A program made the position numbers and the translations under genes. Positions 1 through 5,007 of a stretch of 5,007 bases of DNA are shown one piece after another. The DNA is from an uncultured Comamonadaceae bacterium. Its GTDB lineage: Bacteria; Pseudomonadota; Gammaproteobacteria; Burkholderiales; Burkholderiaceae_C. The stretch is from positions 1-5,007 of the forward strand of contig CALMOI010000116.1 in NCBI GenBank assembly GCA_937871735.1. Direction: 5' to 3'. Positions within the stretch are counted from its first letter, which is position 1. The number at the start of each line of letters is the position of its first letter. Under the pieces are notes generated by a model, which had not been told where the DNA came from, did not search any database, and worked only from the letters and a program-made list of their open reading frames with translations.

Positions 1-290
1 CCCTGGCGGTTGAGCAGGTGCGCATCGATGCGGGCCACCTGGGGCGTCGTATCCGCACGCAGGCCCATCATGCGGCCGGAGAGCTGGTCCACCAGTTTGA
101 AGGTCTGCAAGTCGAGCGCCTCGCCAGTGCCAGTGAGCAGCGACTCCAGATGCTCCAGCAACGGCGGCATCACCAGCTCGTAGCCATAGCCACGGGCCGT
201 GTCGAGCAGCTTGCGACGGAGTTCTTCGATGTGCCGGGCCTCGGAAGGCAAAACATCGGCGATGTGATCCGGTAGGACCCAGGCGGACAT
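1..290 (-). CDS. hisZ: ATP phosphoribosyltransferase regulatory subunit HisZ, N-terminal part (truncated by window edge)
   Basis: Only the first 96 codons are inside the window; the gene runs off the low-coordinate edge. HisZ is a catalytically inactive paralogue of histidyl-tRNA synthetase that pairs with the short form of HisG to make the first enzyme of histidine biosynthesis in the cytoplasm. The visible protein begins MSAWVLPDHIADVLP and contains the helix with EARHIEELRRKLLD (about 17-30), the segment YGYELVMPPLLEHLESLL (about 36-52) and the class II synthetase-like core FKLVDQLSGRMMGLRADTTP (about 64-83), which is followed by QVAR. The family is usually about 380 residues, so roughly a quarter is present. 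The ATG at 288-290 is the only good start; no strong Shine-Dalgarno sequence precedes it. The gene follows the DUF2065 gene after 51 nt, and in betaproteobacteria purA commonly comes next. A true histidyl-tRNA synthetase (HisS) is less likely because of the N-terminus and this context. Confidence 0.93.
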   Translation of the reverse strand, partial: MSAWVLPDHIADVLPSEARHIEELRRKLLDTARGYGYELVMPPLLEHLESLLTGTGEALDLQTFKLVDQLSGRMMGLRADTTPQVARIDAHLLNRQ

Positions 291-303
291 GGGATGTATG
301 AGT

Positions 304-316
304 CTGTTAAAAACAG
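304..316. repeat. 13-bp perfect palindrome just upstream of hisZ
   Basis: The arms CTGTT and AACAG flank three A/T bases. The element starts 13 nt upstream of the hisZ ATG and would cover the expected start point of the candidate promoter at 318-345. That placement suits an operator or a small mRNA hairpin, but 5-bp arms can arise by chance in an AT-rich gap. The spacing is too short for a LexA box, which needs eight bases between CTGT and ACAG; here there are five. Confidence 0.4.
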
Positions 317-317
317 T

Positions 318-345
318 ATTTTACCGGTCTTAACGCCGGTTTTAA
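318..345 (-). promoter_or_regulatory. Candidate sigma-70-type promoter for hisZ
   Basis: Read on the minus strand, TTAAAA (340-345, four of six matches to TTGACA) is followed after 16 bp by TAAAAT (318-323, five of six matches to TATAAT). The predicted start near 311 would leave a leader of about 20 nt before the hisZ ATG. The -35 element overlaps the stop codon of the DUF2065 gene. The stretch is more AT-rich than its surroundings, which helps but also raises the chance of an accidental match. Seen: the boxes and spacing. Inferred: activity. Confidence 0.33.
324..345. repeat. Two tandem 10-bp direct repeats, 12-bp period
   Basis: On the plus strand CCGGTCTTAA (324-333) and CCGGTTTTAA (336-345) differ at one base and are offset by 12 bp. 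The second copy includes the stop codon of the DUF2065 gene. The same bases can instead pair as ACCGG/CCGGT around an 8-base loop, but no T-run follows on the minus strand, so a terminator is not supported. The copies lie in the -35 and spacer region of the candidate hisZ promoter and could be a paired regulator-binding site. Confidence 0.45.
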
Positions 346-530
346 GCCAACAGCAACAGGATCAAGCCACCAAGCACGATAGAACAGAGGCCAAAGAAGC
401 GAATTTGCCCGTCAGCGAGGGCCAAAATCTGCGTGAACATGCGCCGCCAGCCGCCCGGTGAGAGCAAGGGAAACAAGCCCTCGATCACCAAGACCAGCGC
501 CAACGCTGTCCACAAGCTGTTGCTGTCCAA
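342..530 (-). CDS. DUF2065 (YjeT-type) small inner-membrane protein
   Basis: This 62-residue protein resembles the E. coli YjeT/DUF2065 family, whose molecular function is not established. Two hydrophobic segments are visible, about residues 6-22 (LWTALALVLVIEG...) and 44-62 (FFGLCSIVLGGLILLLLA). They are joined by a short basic loop with GGWRRMFTQI, so a two-pass hairpin in the inner membrane is likely. The family-typical features are ALVLVIEGLFPLLSP near the N-terminus and IRFFGL before the second helix. The start is TTG at 528-530, two bases after the hflC stop. No ATG lies near, and no good Shine-Dalgarno sequence is seen, so translation may be coupled to hflC. In E. coli yjeT also follows hflC, which suggests (inference) a link with the HflK-HflC-FtsH complex. 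Confidence 0.88.
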   Translation of the reverse strand: MDSNSLWTALALVLVIEGLFPLLSPGGWRRMFTQILALADGQIRFFGLCSIVLGGLILLLLA

Positions 531-532
531 GG

Positions 533-1441
533 TTATTTCTTGGCAGGTGCAGCGCCAGCGGAGCCCGAACCGCCATTGCGCATGACGCGGAAGAACTCGG
601 ATGAGCTGTCCAACACCATCACATCACCCTTCTTGGCAAAGCTGGATTTCAAAGCATCCAAATTGCGATAGAAATTGGCGAACTGAGGGTCACGACCGAA
701 GGCTTCGGCATAAATGCGAGCAGCTTGCGCATCGCCATCACCCTTGACCTTTTGGGCTTCACGGTAGGCGTTGGCAATGGTAATTTCACGTTGGCGATCT
801 GCATCAGCGCGAATTTTTTCGCCTTCTGCTGAGCCTGTGGAACGCAACTCGTTAGCCACGCGCTTGCGCTCGGCTTCCATGCGGCGGTACACCGATTCGG
901 TAATGGCCTCGACATAGTCAGCGCGGGTGATGCGCACATCCACCACATCCACACCCCAAGGCTTGGCACCTTTGACCACTTCTAGCACCTCGCGCTTGAC
1001 GTCGGCCATCAAAGCTTCGCGCTTGAGCGAGAGCAGGTCTTTGACGGTGCGTTTGTTGATTTCCTCTTGGAAAGCGTTGCGCACCACGCGATTGAGCTGG
1101 TTGGCACCGGCTTTTTCATCCAAGCCCACGTTGCGGATGTACTCCTGCGGCTCGGTGATGCGCCAGCGCACGTACCAATCAATCACCACGCGCTGCTTTT
1201 CAGCAGTCAGCATGGGTTCGGTTTCGGCGCTGTCTAAAGTCAGCAAGCGCTTGTCGATGTAGGACACGTTTTGCAGCGGTGCGGGCAACTTGAAGCTCAG
1301 CCCCGGCTCAGTGACCACTTCTTTGATCTGACCAAAGGCGTAGATGATGCCGAACTGGCGCTGATCCACCACGAACAACATGGAGTTCAGCAGCGCCAAG
1401 GCCAACAAAACGGTAGAAGCAATAAATCCAACTCGGTTCAT
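533..1441 (-). CDS. hflC: HflC, SPFH-domain subunit of the HflKC modulator of FtsH protease
   Basis: HflC assembles with HflK into a large membrane cage around the FtsH AAA protease and modulates its degradation of membrane proteins. The 302-residue product has an N-terminal signal-anchor helix (about 5-25), then the SPFH/band 7 domain starting with VVDQRQFGIIYAFGQIKEVVTEPGLSFKLP (about 24-53). A charged helical region follows (about 186-245, MEAERKRVANELR... and EGEKIRADADRQREI). The C-terminal domain contains DPQFANFYRNLDALKSSF and ends in a Gly/Ala/Lys tail. Most of the protein should face the periplasm, as known for the family. It is somewhat shorter than E. coli HflC (334). The ATG is at 1439-1441, with AGAGAG at 1448-1453 as a weak Shine-Dalgarno sequence six bases away. 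It lies 12 nt after hflK, so the two are certainly co-expressed. Confidence 0.97.
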   Translation of the reverse strand: MNRVGFIASTVLLALALLNSMLFVVDQRQFGIIYAFGQIKEVVTEPGLSFKLPAPLQNVSYIDKRLLTLDSAETEPMLTAEKQRVVIDWYVRWRITEPQEYIRNVGLDEKAGANQLNRVVRNAFQEEINKRTVKDLLSLKREALMADVKREVLEVVKGAKPWGVDVVDVRITRADYVEAITESVYRRMEAERKRVANELRSTGSAEGEKIRADADRQREITIANAYREAQKVKGDGDAQAARIYAEAFGRDPQFANFYRNLDALKSSFAKKGDVMVLDSSSEFFRVMRNGGSGSAGAAPAKK

Positions 1442-1453
1442 GGGGTGCTCTCT

Positions 1454-2839
1454 TCAACGCGTCTCGCGGTCGCGGGTGCGTGCAGCATCGCGGGTGCGTG
1501 GATCAGGGCTGGGGCTGGGCGCAGTCGGCGCACTGCTGGGAAGTGCCGCCGCAGGAGCAGCTGCGGGCGCAGGCGCTTCAGGCGTGCTGACTTGCTGAAT
1601 GATTTTGTCCAGCGGCAAATACAACATCGAGCCTTGACGCATGTCCACCATCATCTTCGTGGTGCTGGTCAATATTTGCTGCATGGCATCGTTGTACATG
1701 CGGTCACGCGTGACTTGCGGCGCTTTTTGGTACTCGGCTTGAATCAGTCGGAAGCGCTCTGCATCGCCTTGGGCTTGCGCAATCACGCGGGCTTTGTAAG
1801 CCTCGGACTCTTCCTTGAGGCGCGAGGCAGCACCCACGGCGCGCGGAATCACGTCGTTGGCATACGCTTGCGCTTCATTCTTGGCACGCTCGCGCTCTTG
1901 ACCGGCTTTGAGTACATCATCAAACGCAGATTGCACTTGCTCCGGCGGACGCACACCACCTTGCTGCAAATTGATGCCTACCACTTCAACGCCGACGTTG
2001 TAGCGGTCCAAAATGGTTTGCATCAAGGCACGCACACGGCTGGCAATTTGGTCGCGCTCTTCGGCCAAGGCGGAATCCATGCGCATCTTGCCGACCACTT
2101 CACGCACCGCCGTCTCTGCGGCTTGCACCACAGCTTCTGTCGGGCTCCTGCTTTCAAACAAGAAGGCTCGCGCATCGCTCAATCGGTATTGCACGGCGAA
2201 CTTGATTTCGACAATGTTTTCGTCTTCGGTCAGCATGGCCGATTCACGAAGGCCGGTGGCCTTAATCACGGTGTCACGCCCCACATCAAGCGAGCGAATT
2301 TGCGTGACAAACACCAGTTCATGGCGCTGAATCGGGTACGGCAAGCGCCAGTTGAAACCTGCGCCCACAGTCGATTTATAGCGACCAAACTGCGTGATCA
2401 CCGCCTGCTGGCCTTCTTGCACGATGAAGAAGCCCGAACCCAGCCAAATCACGAGCACCGCTGCTGCAACCGCACCCAAACCCAGTCCAGCATGGCGCAA
2501 ATCGGGCTGGAAACCACCGCCATTTCCGCTAGGGCCACCGCCGTTATCCGGGCCACGACCACTAGGTTTGGTATTGAAGAAACCACCCAGTTTCCGATTG
2601 AAATCGCGCCAAATCTCATCGAGATCAGGCGGCGTGCCATTGCCAGCAGGGCCAGAATCGCGTCCATTGGGTGGGTTTTGTGGGCGGTTCGCACCGTCAG
2701 GAGGGGTCGATTTTCCGTCGGCCTTGCCTTCGGTGGGCTGGTCGTCGCCGCGCCCCCAACGGGGATCGTTCAGATTGAACATCCCCCGAACCCTGCCTTG
2801 CAGCTCAGCCCATCGAAAGGTCCGTAAGTTCAGATTCAT
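1454..2839 (-). CDS. hflK: HflK, SPFH-domain subunit of the HflKC modulator of FtsH protease
   Basis: HflK is the partner of HflC in the membrane complex that regulates FtsH. The 461-residue product starts with a cytoplasmic tail rich in Gly, Asn, Pro and Asp (about 20-112, including NLNDPRWGRGDD), then one transmembrane helix (about 117-139). The SPFH/band 7 domain follows from FIVQEGQQAVITQFGRY (about 138-154), then a charged helical segment with AGQERERAKNEAQAYANDVIP (about 312-332). A C-terminal region contains MLYLPLDKII (405-414). It ends in a low-complexity Ala/Pro/Ser tail (about 420-448) and an Arg-rich end with a 6-residue repeat. The ATG at 2837-2839 is preceded by AGAAGA (2849-2854) with a 9-nt spacer. 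A start at Met20 (2780-2782) would keep the conserved NLNDPRWGRG block, so the exact start is slightly uncertain. hflX ends 40 nt upstream. Confidence 0.96.
   Translation of the reverse strand: MNLNLRTFRWAELQGRVRGMFNLNDPRWGRGDDQPTEGKADGKSTPPDGANRPQNPPNGRDSGPAGNGTPPDLDEIWRDFNRKLGGFFNTKPSGRGPDNGGGPSGNGGGFQPDLRHAGLGLGAVAAAVLVIWLGSGFFIVQEGQQAVITQFGRYKSTVGAGFNWRLPYPIQRHELVFVTQIRSLDVGRDTVIKATGLRESAMLTEDENIVEIKFAVQYRLSDARAFLFESRSPTEAVVQAAETAVREVVGKMRMDSALAEERDQIASRVRALMQTILDRYNVGVEVVGINLQQGGVRPPEQVQSAFDDVLKAGQERERAKNEAQAYANDVIPRAVGAASRLKEESEAYKARVIAQAQGDAERFRLIQAEYQKAPQVTRDRMYNDAMQQILTSTTKMMVDMRQGSMLYLPLDKIIQQVSTPEAPAPAAAPAAALPSSAPTAPSPSPDPRTRDAARTRDRETR
1470..1500. repeat. 13-bp direct repeat with 18-bp period at the 3' end of hflK
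   Basis: TCGCGGGTGCGTG occurs at 1470-1482 and again at 1488-1500. The 18-bp period keeps the reading frame and encodes the repeated residues RTRDAA/RTRDRE near the HflK C-terminus (about 448-459). It looks like a small in-frame duplication in a poorly conserved tail. Confidence 0.75.
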
Positions 2840-2879
2840 GCGCGTGCGTCTTCTTTAATAAAGCCCGGATTGTGCCCAA

Positions 2880-4070
2880 TCAAACAGGGGCATCAGCGGC
2901 TACGCTGTCATTTCCGTTCGGGGTGTCGGAGTTCAGATCGGTGCTGCGAGATTCAAGCACGCGTTCGGCCAGCAATTGACGCAGCGCGGGCACGCCCTCG
3001 CCGCTTTGAGCGCTCAGGAAAACGCGTGGCACAGGCCGCCCATCGACCTCAAACCAGTCGGTGAGCCGTACCGGGCGCAACTCACTGCTGAGCGCGTCCA
3101 TTTTGTTGAACACCAGCACTTGCGGTACGTCGCTGGCCCCAATTTCTTCCAGCACACGGCGCACCTCGGCCATTTGCTCTGGAAAACCGGGGTTGGCAGC
3201 ATCGACCACGTGCAACAGCAAATCAGCATCCGCCGCTTCTTGCAGCGTCGCCTGGAAAGCATCGATCAAGCCGTGCGGCAGATCACGAATGAAGCCCACC
3301 GTATCGGACAACGACACGGAGCGACCGGCCTCGCCCAAATAGAGCTGACGGGTTGTGGTGTCCAGTGTGGCGAACAACTGATCAGCCGCATAAGCGCGCG
3401 CCTTGACCAAGGTGTTGAACAAGGTGGATTTGCCCGCGTTGGTGTAACCCACCAGCGAAATGGTGAAGGTGTCGCGCCGCCCACGCTGGCGGCGCTGGGT
3501 TTGCCGTTGGCGTTTGACTTTTTCGAGCCGATCACGGGTGCGCTTGATCGCATCGTTGATCATGCGGCGATCCAGCTCAATCTGCGTTTCACCGGGACCA
3601 CCTCGGGCACCAATGCCGCCGCGCTGACGCTCCAAGTGCGTCCAACGCCGCACAAGCCGGGTGCTGAGGTATTGAAGGCGTGCCAATTCAACCTGCAACT
3701 TACCCTCATGACTGCGGGCGCGTTGGGCGAAAATTTCCAGAATCAGCAAGGTGCGGTCGTTTACCGCAAGACCGGTATGCCGCTCCAGATTGCGCTGTTG
3801 CGCAGGACTGAGCGACTGGTCAAACAAGATTTCAGTGGCACCGTGTTGCTCGGCTAACCACTTGATTTCGTCAGCTTTGCCACTGCCAACAAACAACGCC
3901 GCATCAGGTGCTTTGCGTTTACAGGTGATGCGCGCCACGGGATTTAGGCCCGCAGTTTGGGCCAATAAACCGAGCTCTTGGAGCTCTGTATCAAAATGAG
4001 GCAAGCCGAAATCAACTCCCACCAAAATGGCAGAGGCTGTGGCTGGCGCAGAAGTGGGAGATCCGCTCAA
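2880..4070 (-). CDS. hflX: HflX, ribosome-splitting GTPase
   Basis: HflX is a cytoplasmic GTPase of the OBG-HflX group; it binds the ribosome and splits stalled or stressed 70S particles. The 396-residue product has the N-terminal HflX domain (about 15-197), including DPALF-like KAPDAALFVGSGKADEI (53-69), the FDQSLSPAQQRNLE block (83-96) and the glycine-rich loop RGGIGARGGPGETQIELDRR (150-169). The G domain follows: G1 GYTNAGKS (208-215), G2 around ATLDTTTR (234-241), G3 DTVG (256-259), G4 NKMD (322-325) and G5 SAQ (353-355). All key motifs are intact. The last 20 residues are low-complexity. The start is TTG at 4068-4070, supported by AAGGGTGG at 4077-4084; an in-frame stop at 4119-4121 and no ATG or GTG between it and the TTG limit other choices. 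The next candidates (TTG/GTG at residues 16-17) lack a ribosome binding site. Confidence 0.96.
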   Translation of the reverse strand: MSGSPTSAPATASAILVGVDFGLPHFDTELQELGLLAQTAGLNPVARITCKRKAPDAALFVGSGKADEIKWLAEQHGATEILFDQSLSPAQQRNLERHTGLAVNDRTLLILEIFAQRARSHEGKLQVELARLQYLSTRLVRRWTHLERQRGGIGARGGPGETQIELDRRMINDAIKRTRDRLEKVKRQRQTQRRQRGRRDTFTISLVGYTNAGKSTLFNTLVKARAYAADQLFATLDTTTRQLYLGEAGRSVSLSDTVGFIRDLPHGLIDAFQATLQEAADADLLLHVVDAANPGFPEQMAEVRRVLEEIGASDVPQVLVFNKMDALSSELRPVRLTDWFEVDGRPVPRVFLSAQSGEGVPALRQLLAERVLESRSTDLNSDTPNGNDSVAADAPV

Positions 4071-4076
4071 GACAAA

Positions 4077-4084
4077 CCACCCTT
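4077..4084 (-). promoter_or_regulatory. Ribosome binding site that fixes the hflX TTG start
   Basis: On the minus strand AAGGGTGG ends 6 nt before TTG at 4070 (its AAGG core is 10 nt away). It directly abuts the base of the hairpin at 4085-4112. It is the only Shine-Dalgarno-like sequence near a usable start in this frame. Confidence 0.6.
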
Positions 4085-4112
4085 CGGCGTGCAGCCTGTG
4101 CTGCCAGCGCCG
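4085..4112 (-). other. Two-part hairpin in the hfq-hflX gap
   Basis: The outer stem pairs CGGCG (4085-4089) with CGCCG (4108-4112). The inner stem pairs GCAGC (4091-4095) with GCTGC (4100-4104) around the four-base loop 4096-4099. The stems are separated by an internal loop of one base on one side and three on the other. On the transcribed strand the hairpin ends immediately before the hflX Shine-Dalgarno sequence and is not followed by a T-run, so it is not a typical intrinsic terminator. It could shield the hflX leader, mark an RNA processing point, or tune hflX translation relative to hfq (inference). Confidence 0.5.
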
Positions 4113-4130
4113 CAGGTGTCAGAGTGCATG

Positions 4131-4379
4131 TCAGGCAGCGCCGGATTCCGGAGTTTCAGCCGTTACAAAGTTCACGGCACGACCGGGAACAATGGTGGAG
4201 ATGGCGTGCTTGTACACCATCTGAGTCACCGTGTTACGCAGCAAGACCACATACTGGTCGAAAGATTCGATCTGGCCTTGGAGCTTGATACCGTTGACGA
4301 GGTAAATCGACACCGGTACATGCTCGCGGCGCAGTGCGTTAAGGAACGGATCCTGCAAAAGTTGACCTTTGTTGCTCAC
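4131..4379 (-). CDS. hfq: RNA chaperone Hfq
   Basis: Hfq is a hexameric Sm-like protein that pairs small RNAs with target mRNAs in the cytoplasm. The 82-residue product reads MSNKGQLLQDPFLNALRREH at its start and is almost colinear with E. coli Hfq through residue 70. The proximal-face residues Q9, F43-equivalent Y43 and the YKH motif (56-58) are present, as are distal-face Y26 and I31. The rim patch is R17-R18-E19-H20, with His where E. coli has Arg. The tail after residue 70 is short and acidic (about 12 residues), as in many betaproteobacteria. The start is GTG at 4377-4379: it gives the conserved SNKGQ N-terminus and has GGAG six bases upstream. An in-frame TTG at 4395-4397 would add six residues and put the Shine-Dalgarno sequence inside the gene, so I reject it. 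der lies upstream, hflX downstream. Confidence 0.98.
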   Translation of the reverse strand: MSNKGQLLQDPFLNALRREHVPVSIYLVNGIKLQGQIESFDQYVVLLRNTVTQMVYKHAISTIVPGRAVNFVTAETPESGAA

Positions 4380-4385
4380 GATATT

Positions 4386-4389
4386 CTCC
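4386..4389 (-). promoter_or_regulatory. Ribosome binding site that fixes the hfq GTG start
   Basis: GGAG on the minus strand is separated by six bases (4380-4385) from the GTG at 4377-4379. This decides between the GTG and the upstream in-frame TTG at 4395-4397. Confidence 0.85.
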
Positions 4390-4399
4390 GTGTTCAAGA

Positions 4400-4408
4400 G
4401 TTGTTGTT
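4400..4408 (-). promoter_or_regulatory. (AAC)3 triplet run in the hfq leader, candidate Hfq-binding site
   Basis: The minus strand carries AACAACAAC ten bases upstream of the hfq GGAG. Three AAC triplets fit the A-R-N triplet pattern known to bind the distal face of Hfq in Gram-negative bacteria. E. coli Hfq is known to repress its own mRNA by binding its leader. A role in autoregulation here is inferred from motif and position only. Confidence 0.4.
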
Positions 4409-4438
4409 AAGCCCCTACCTTACCACAGCAAAGCACGG

Positions 4439-4472
4439 GTTTTTGGGGATTGACGATGAATCCCCTACAAAC
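4439..4472 (-). other. Hairpin in the der-hfq intergenic region
   Basis: A perfect 7-bp stem pairs GGGGATT (4445-4451) with AATCCCC (4459-4465) around a 7-base loop. An outer stem pairs GTTT (4439-4442) with AAAC (4469-4472) across a small internal loop. On the transcribed strand the stem is followed by an A-run, not a T-run, so it is not a classical terminator for der. It most likely sits in the der-hfq transcript or the hfq leader as an RNA structure, or the inverted repeat serves as a DNA-binding site; the sequence alone does not separate these. Confidence 0.55.
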
Positions 4473-4494
4473 CGACTTGGCACTGCAAATCGGT

Positions 4495-5007
4495 TCAGTT
4501 GTCGTCTTTGTCGGCGAACGGGTTGGTAGAACTCTTCATTTCGATGCGCAAAGGCGTGCCCACCAAATCGAATTCCTTGCGGAAACGCCCTTCTAGGAAG
4601 CGCTTATACGCTTGGGTGACGTGTTCCAAAGAGTTGCCGTGAATCACGATCACCGGCGGGTTCATGCCGCCTTGGTGAGCGTAACGCAGCTTGGGCCGGA
4701 ACATGCCAGCACGTTGCGGCGATTGGAATTGCACCGCCTCCAACAGCAAGCGCGTCAGCACTGGCGTGGGCATCTTGCGCGTCGCCGCTTTGTGGGCTTG
4801 CACCATCGAAGTCCACAATGGCCCCAAGCCTTGCCGTTTGCGCGCAGAAATAAAGTGCAGCGATGCAAACTTCAAAAATGGCAAACGGGTTTCAATAGAG
4901 CGCTGCAACAGCCCGCGCTCGTATTCATCCACCGCATCCCATTTGTTCACGGCCAGCACCACGGCGCGGCCACTTTCCAAAATGTAGCCAGCGATGTGGG
5001 CATCTTG
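4495..5007 (-). CDS. der: Ribosome biogenesis GTPase Der (EngA), C-terminal part (truncated by window edge)
   Basis: Der is an essential GTPase with two tandem G domains and a C-terminal KH-like domain; it acts in maturation of the 50S ribosomal subunit. The visible 170 residues start within the second G domain with QDAHIAGYILESGRAVVLAV, followed by the G4 motif NKWD (21-24 of the visible part) and the G5 region ISARKRQGLGPL (53-64). The KH-like domain follows (about 80-157: LTRLLLEAVQFQSPQ, then RPKLRYAHQGGMNPPVIVIHGN, then YKRFLEGRFRKEFDLVGTPLRIEMKSS). The end FADKDDN is a short acidic tail before TGA at 4495-4497. The family is usually about 440-450 residues, so a little over a third is present. 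The frame continues to the window edge without a start, and the apparent start at 4978-4980 is an internal TTG leucine. hfq follows after 115 nt. Confidence 0.96.
   Translation of the reverse strand, partial: QDAHIAGYILESGRAVVLAVNKWDAVDEYERGLLQRSIETRLPFLKFASLHFISARKRQGLGPLWTSMVQAHKAATRKMPTPVLTRLLLEAVQFQSPQRAGMFRPKLRYAHQGGMNPPVIVIHGNSLEHVTQAYKRFLEGRFRKEFDLVGTPLRIEMKSSTNPFADKDDN

Noticed and set aside
18..275. 85-codon open frame on the plus strand at the window start
   Set aside because: It is the antisense of the hisZ N-terminal coding region, which reads as a clear HisZ protein on the minus strand.
304..316. LexA (SOS) box before hisZ
   Set aside because: CTGT and ACAG are present but separated by five bases rather than the eight of the LexA consensus.
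1271..2827. 518-codon open frame on the plus strand, opposite hflK and the start of hflC
   Set aside because: It lies wholly antisense to two clearly recognised genes, its product is rich in His, Arg and Leu with no recognisable domain, and long antisense frames are common in GC-biased coding DNA.
2855..2883. Promoter-like pair TTGATT, 17 bp, TATTAA on the minus strand at the end of hflX, upstream of hflK
   Set aside because: Each box matches four of six bases, but the predicted start near 2848 falls just after the AGAAGA ribosome binding site at 2849-2854, so the transcript would lack it. I see it as chance in an AT-rich gap.
2976..3857. 293-codon open frame on the plus strand, opposite hflX
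   Set aside because: It is antisense to the conserved GTPase and HflX domains, has no recognisable family and no ribosome binding context of note.
4380..4397. Six-residue N-terminal extension of Hfq from an upstream TTG
   Set aside because: It would place the GGAG ribosome binding site inside the gene and add residues absent from Hfq proteins; the GTG at 4377-4379 gives the normal SNKGQ start.
4439..4472. Rho-independent terminator after der
   Set aside because: The stem is good, but on the transcribed strand an A-run follows; the T-run lies on the wrong side for either strand.
4380..4494. Sigma-70 promoter for hfq in the der-hfq gap
   Set aside because: I found no pair of boxes with acceptable matches and spacing; the best -10-like words match only about three of six bases. 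A promoter may lie inside der, outside what I can judge.

Overview
The window is an ordinary, densely packed chromosomal segment of a betaproteobacterium, most likely order Burkholderiales and perhaps family Comamonadaceae. The taxonomic guess rests on the gene order der-hfq-hflX-hflK-hflC-DUF2065-hisZ, on the Hfq and Der sequences, and on moderately GC-rich codon use. I see no mobile element, tRNA, rRNA, CRISPR array or prophage remnant. All seven genes lie on the minus strand, so transcription runs from high to low coordinates.

Layout in the direction of transcription: the 3' part of der (5007-4495, truncated by the window edge); a 115-nt leader with a hairpin and an AAC triplet repeat; hfq (4379-4131, GTG start); a 60-nt gap with a two-part hairpin directly before the hflX ribosome binding site; hflX (4070-2880, TTG start); a 40-nt gap; hflK (2839-1454); a 12-nt gap; hflC (1441-533); a 2-nt gap; a small DUF2065/YjeT-type membrane protein gene (530-342, TTG start); a 51-nt AT-richer gap with a possible promoter, a direct repeat and a 13-bp palindrome; and the 5' end of hisZ (290-1, truncated). 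No stretch over 300 bases lacks a gene.

The genes share a theme of ribosome, RNA and membrane-protein quality control. Der is a ribosome assembly GTPase. Hfq is the sRNA chaperone. HflX is a ribosome-splitting GTPase. HflK and HflC form the membrane complex that surrounds and modulates the FtsH protease, and the DUF2065 protein is a tiny membrane protein of unknown role attached to them. HisZ belongs to histidine biosynthesis and is probably the start of a separate or partly separate transcription unit.

I found no convincing new multi-gene system. The observations most worth checking are the hfq leader (candidate autoregulatory site), the hairpin before hflX, the candidate promoter/operator before hisZ, and the tight coupling of the DUF2065 gene to hflC. 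The long open frames on the plus strand look like antisense shadows of hflK/hflC and hflX.
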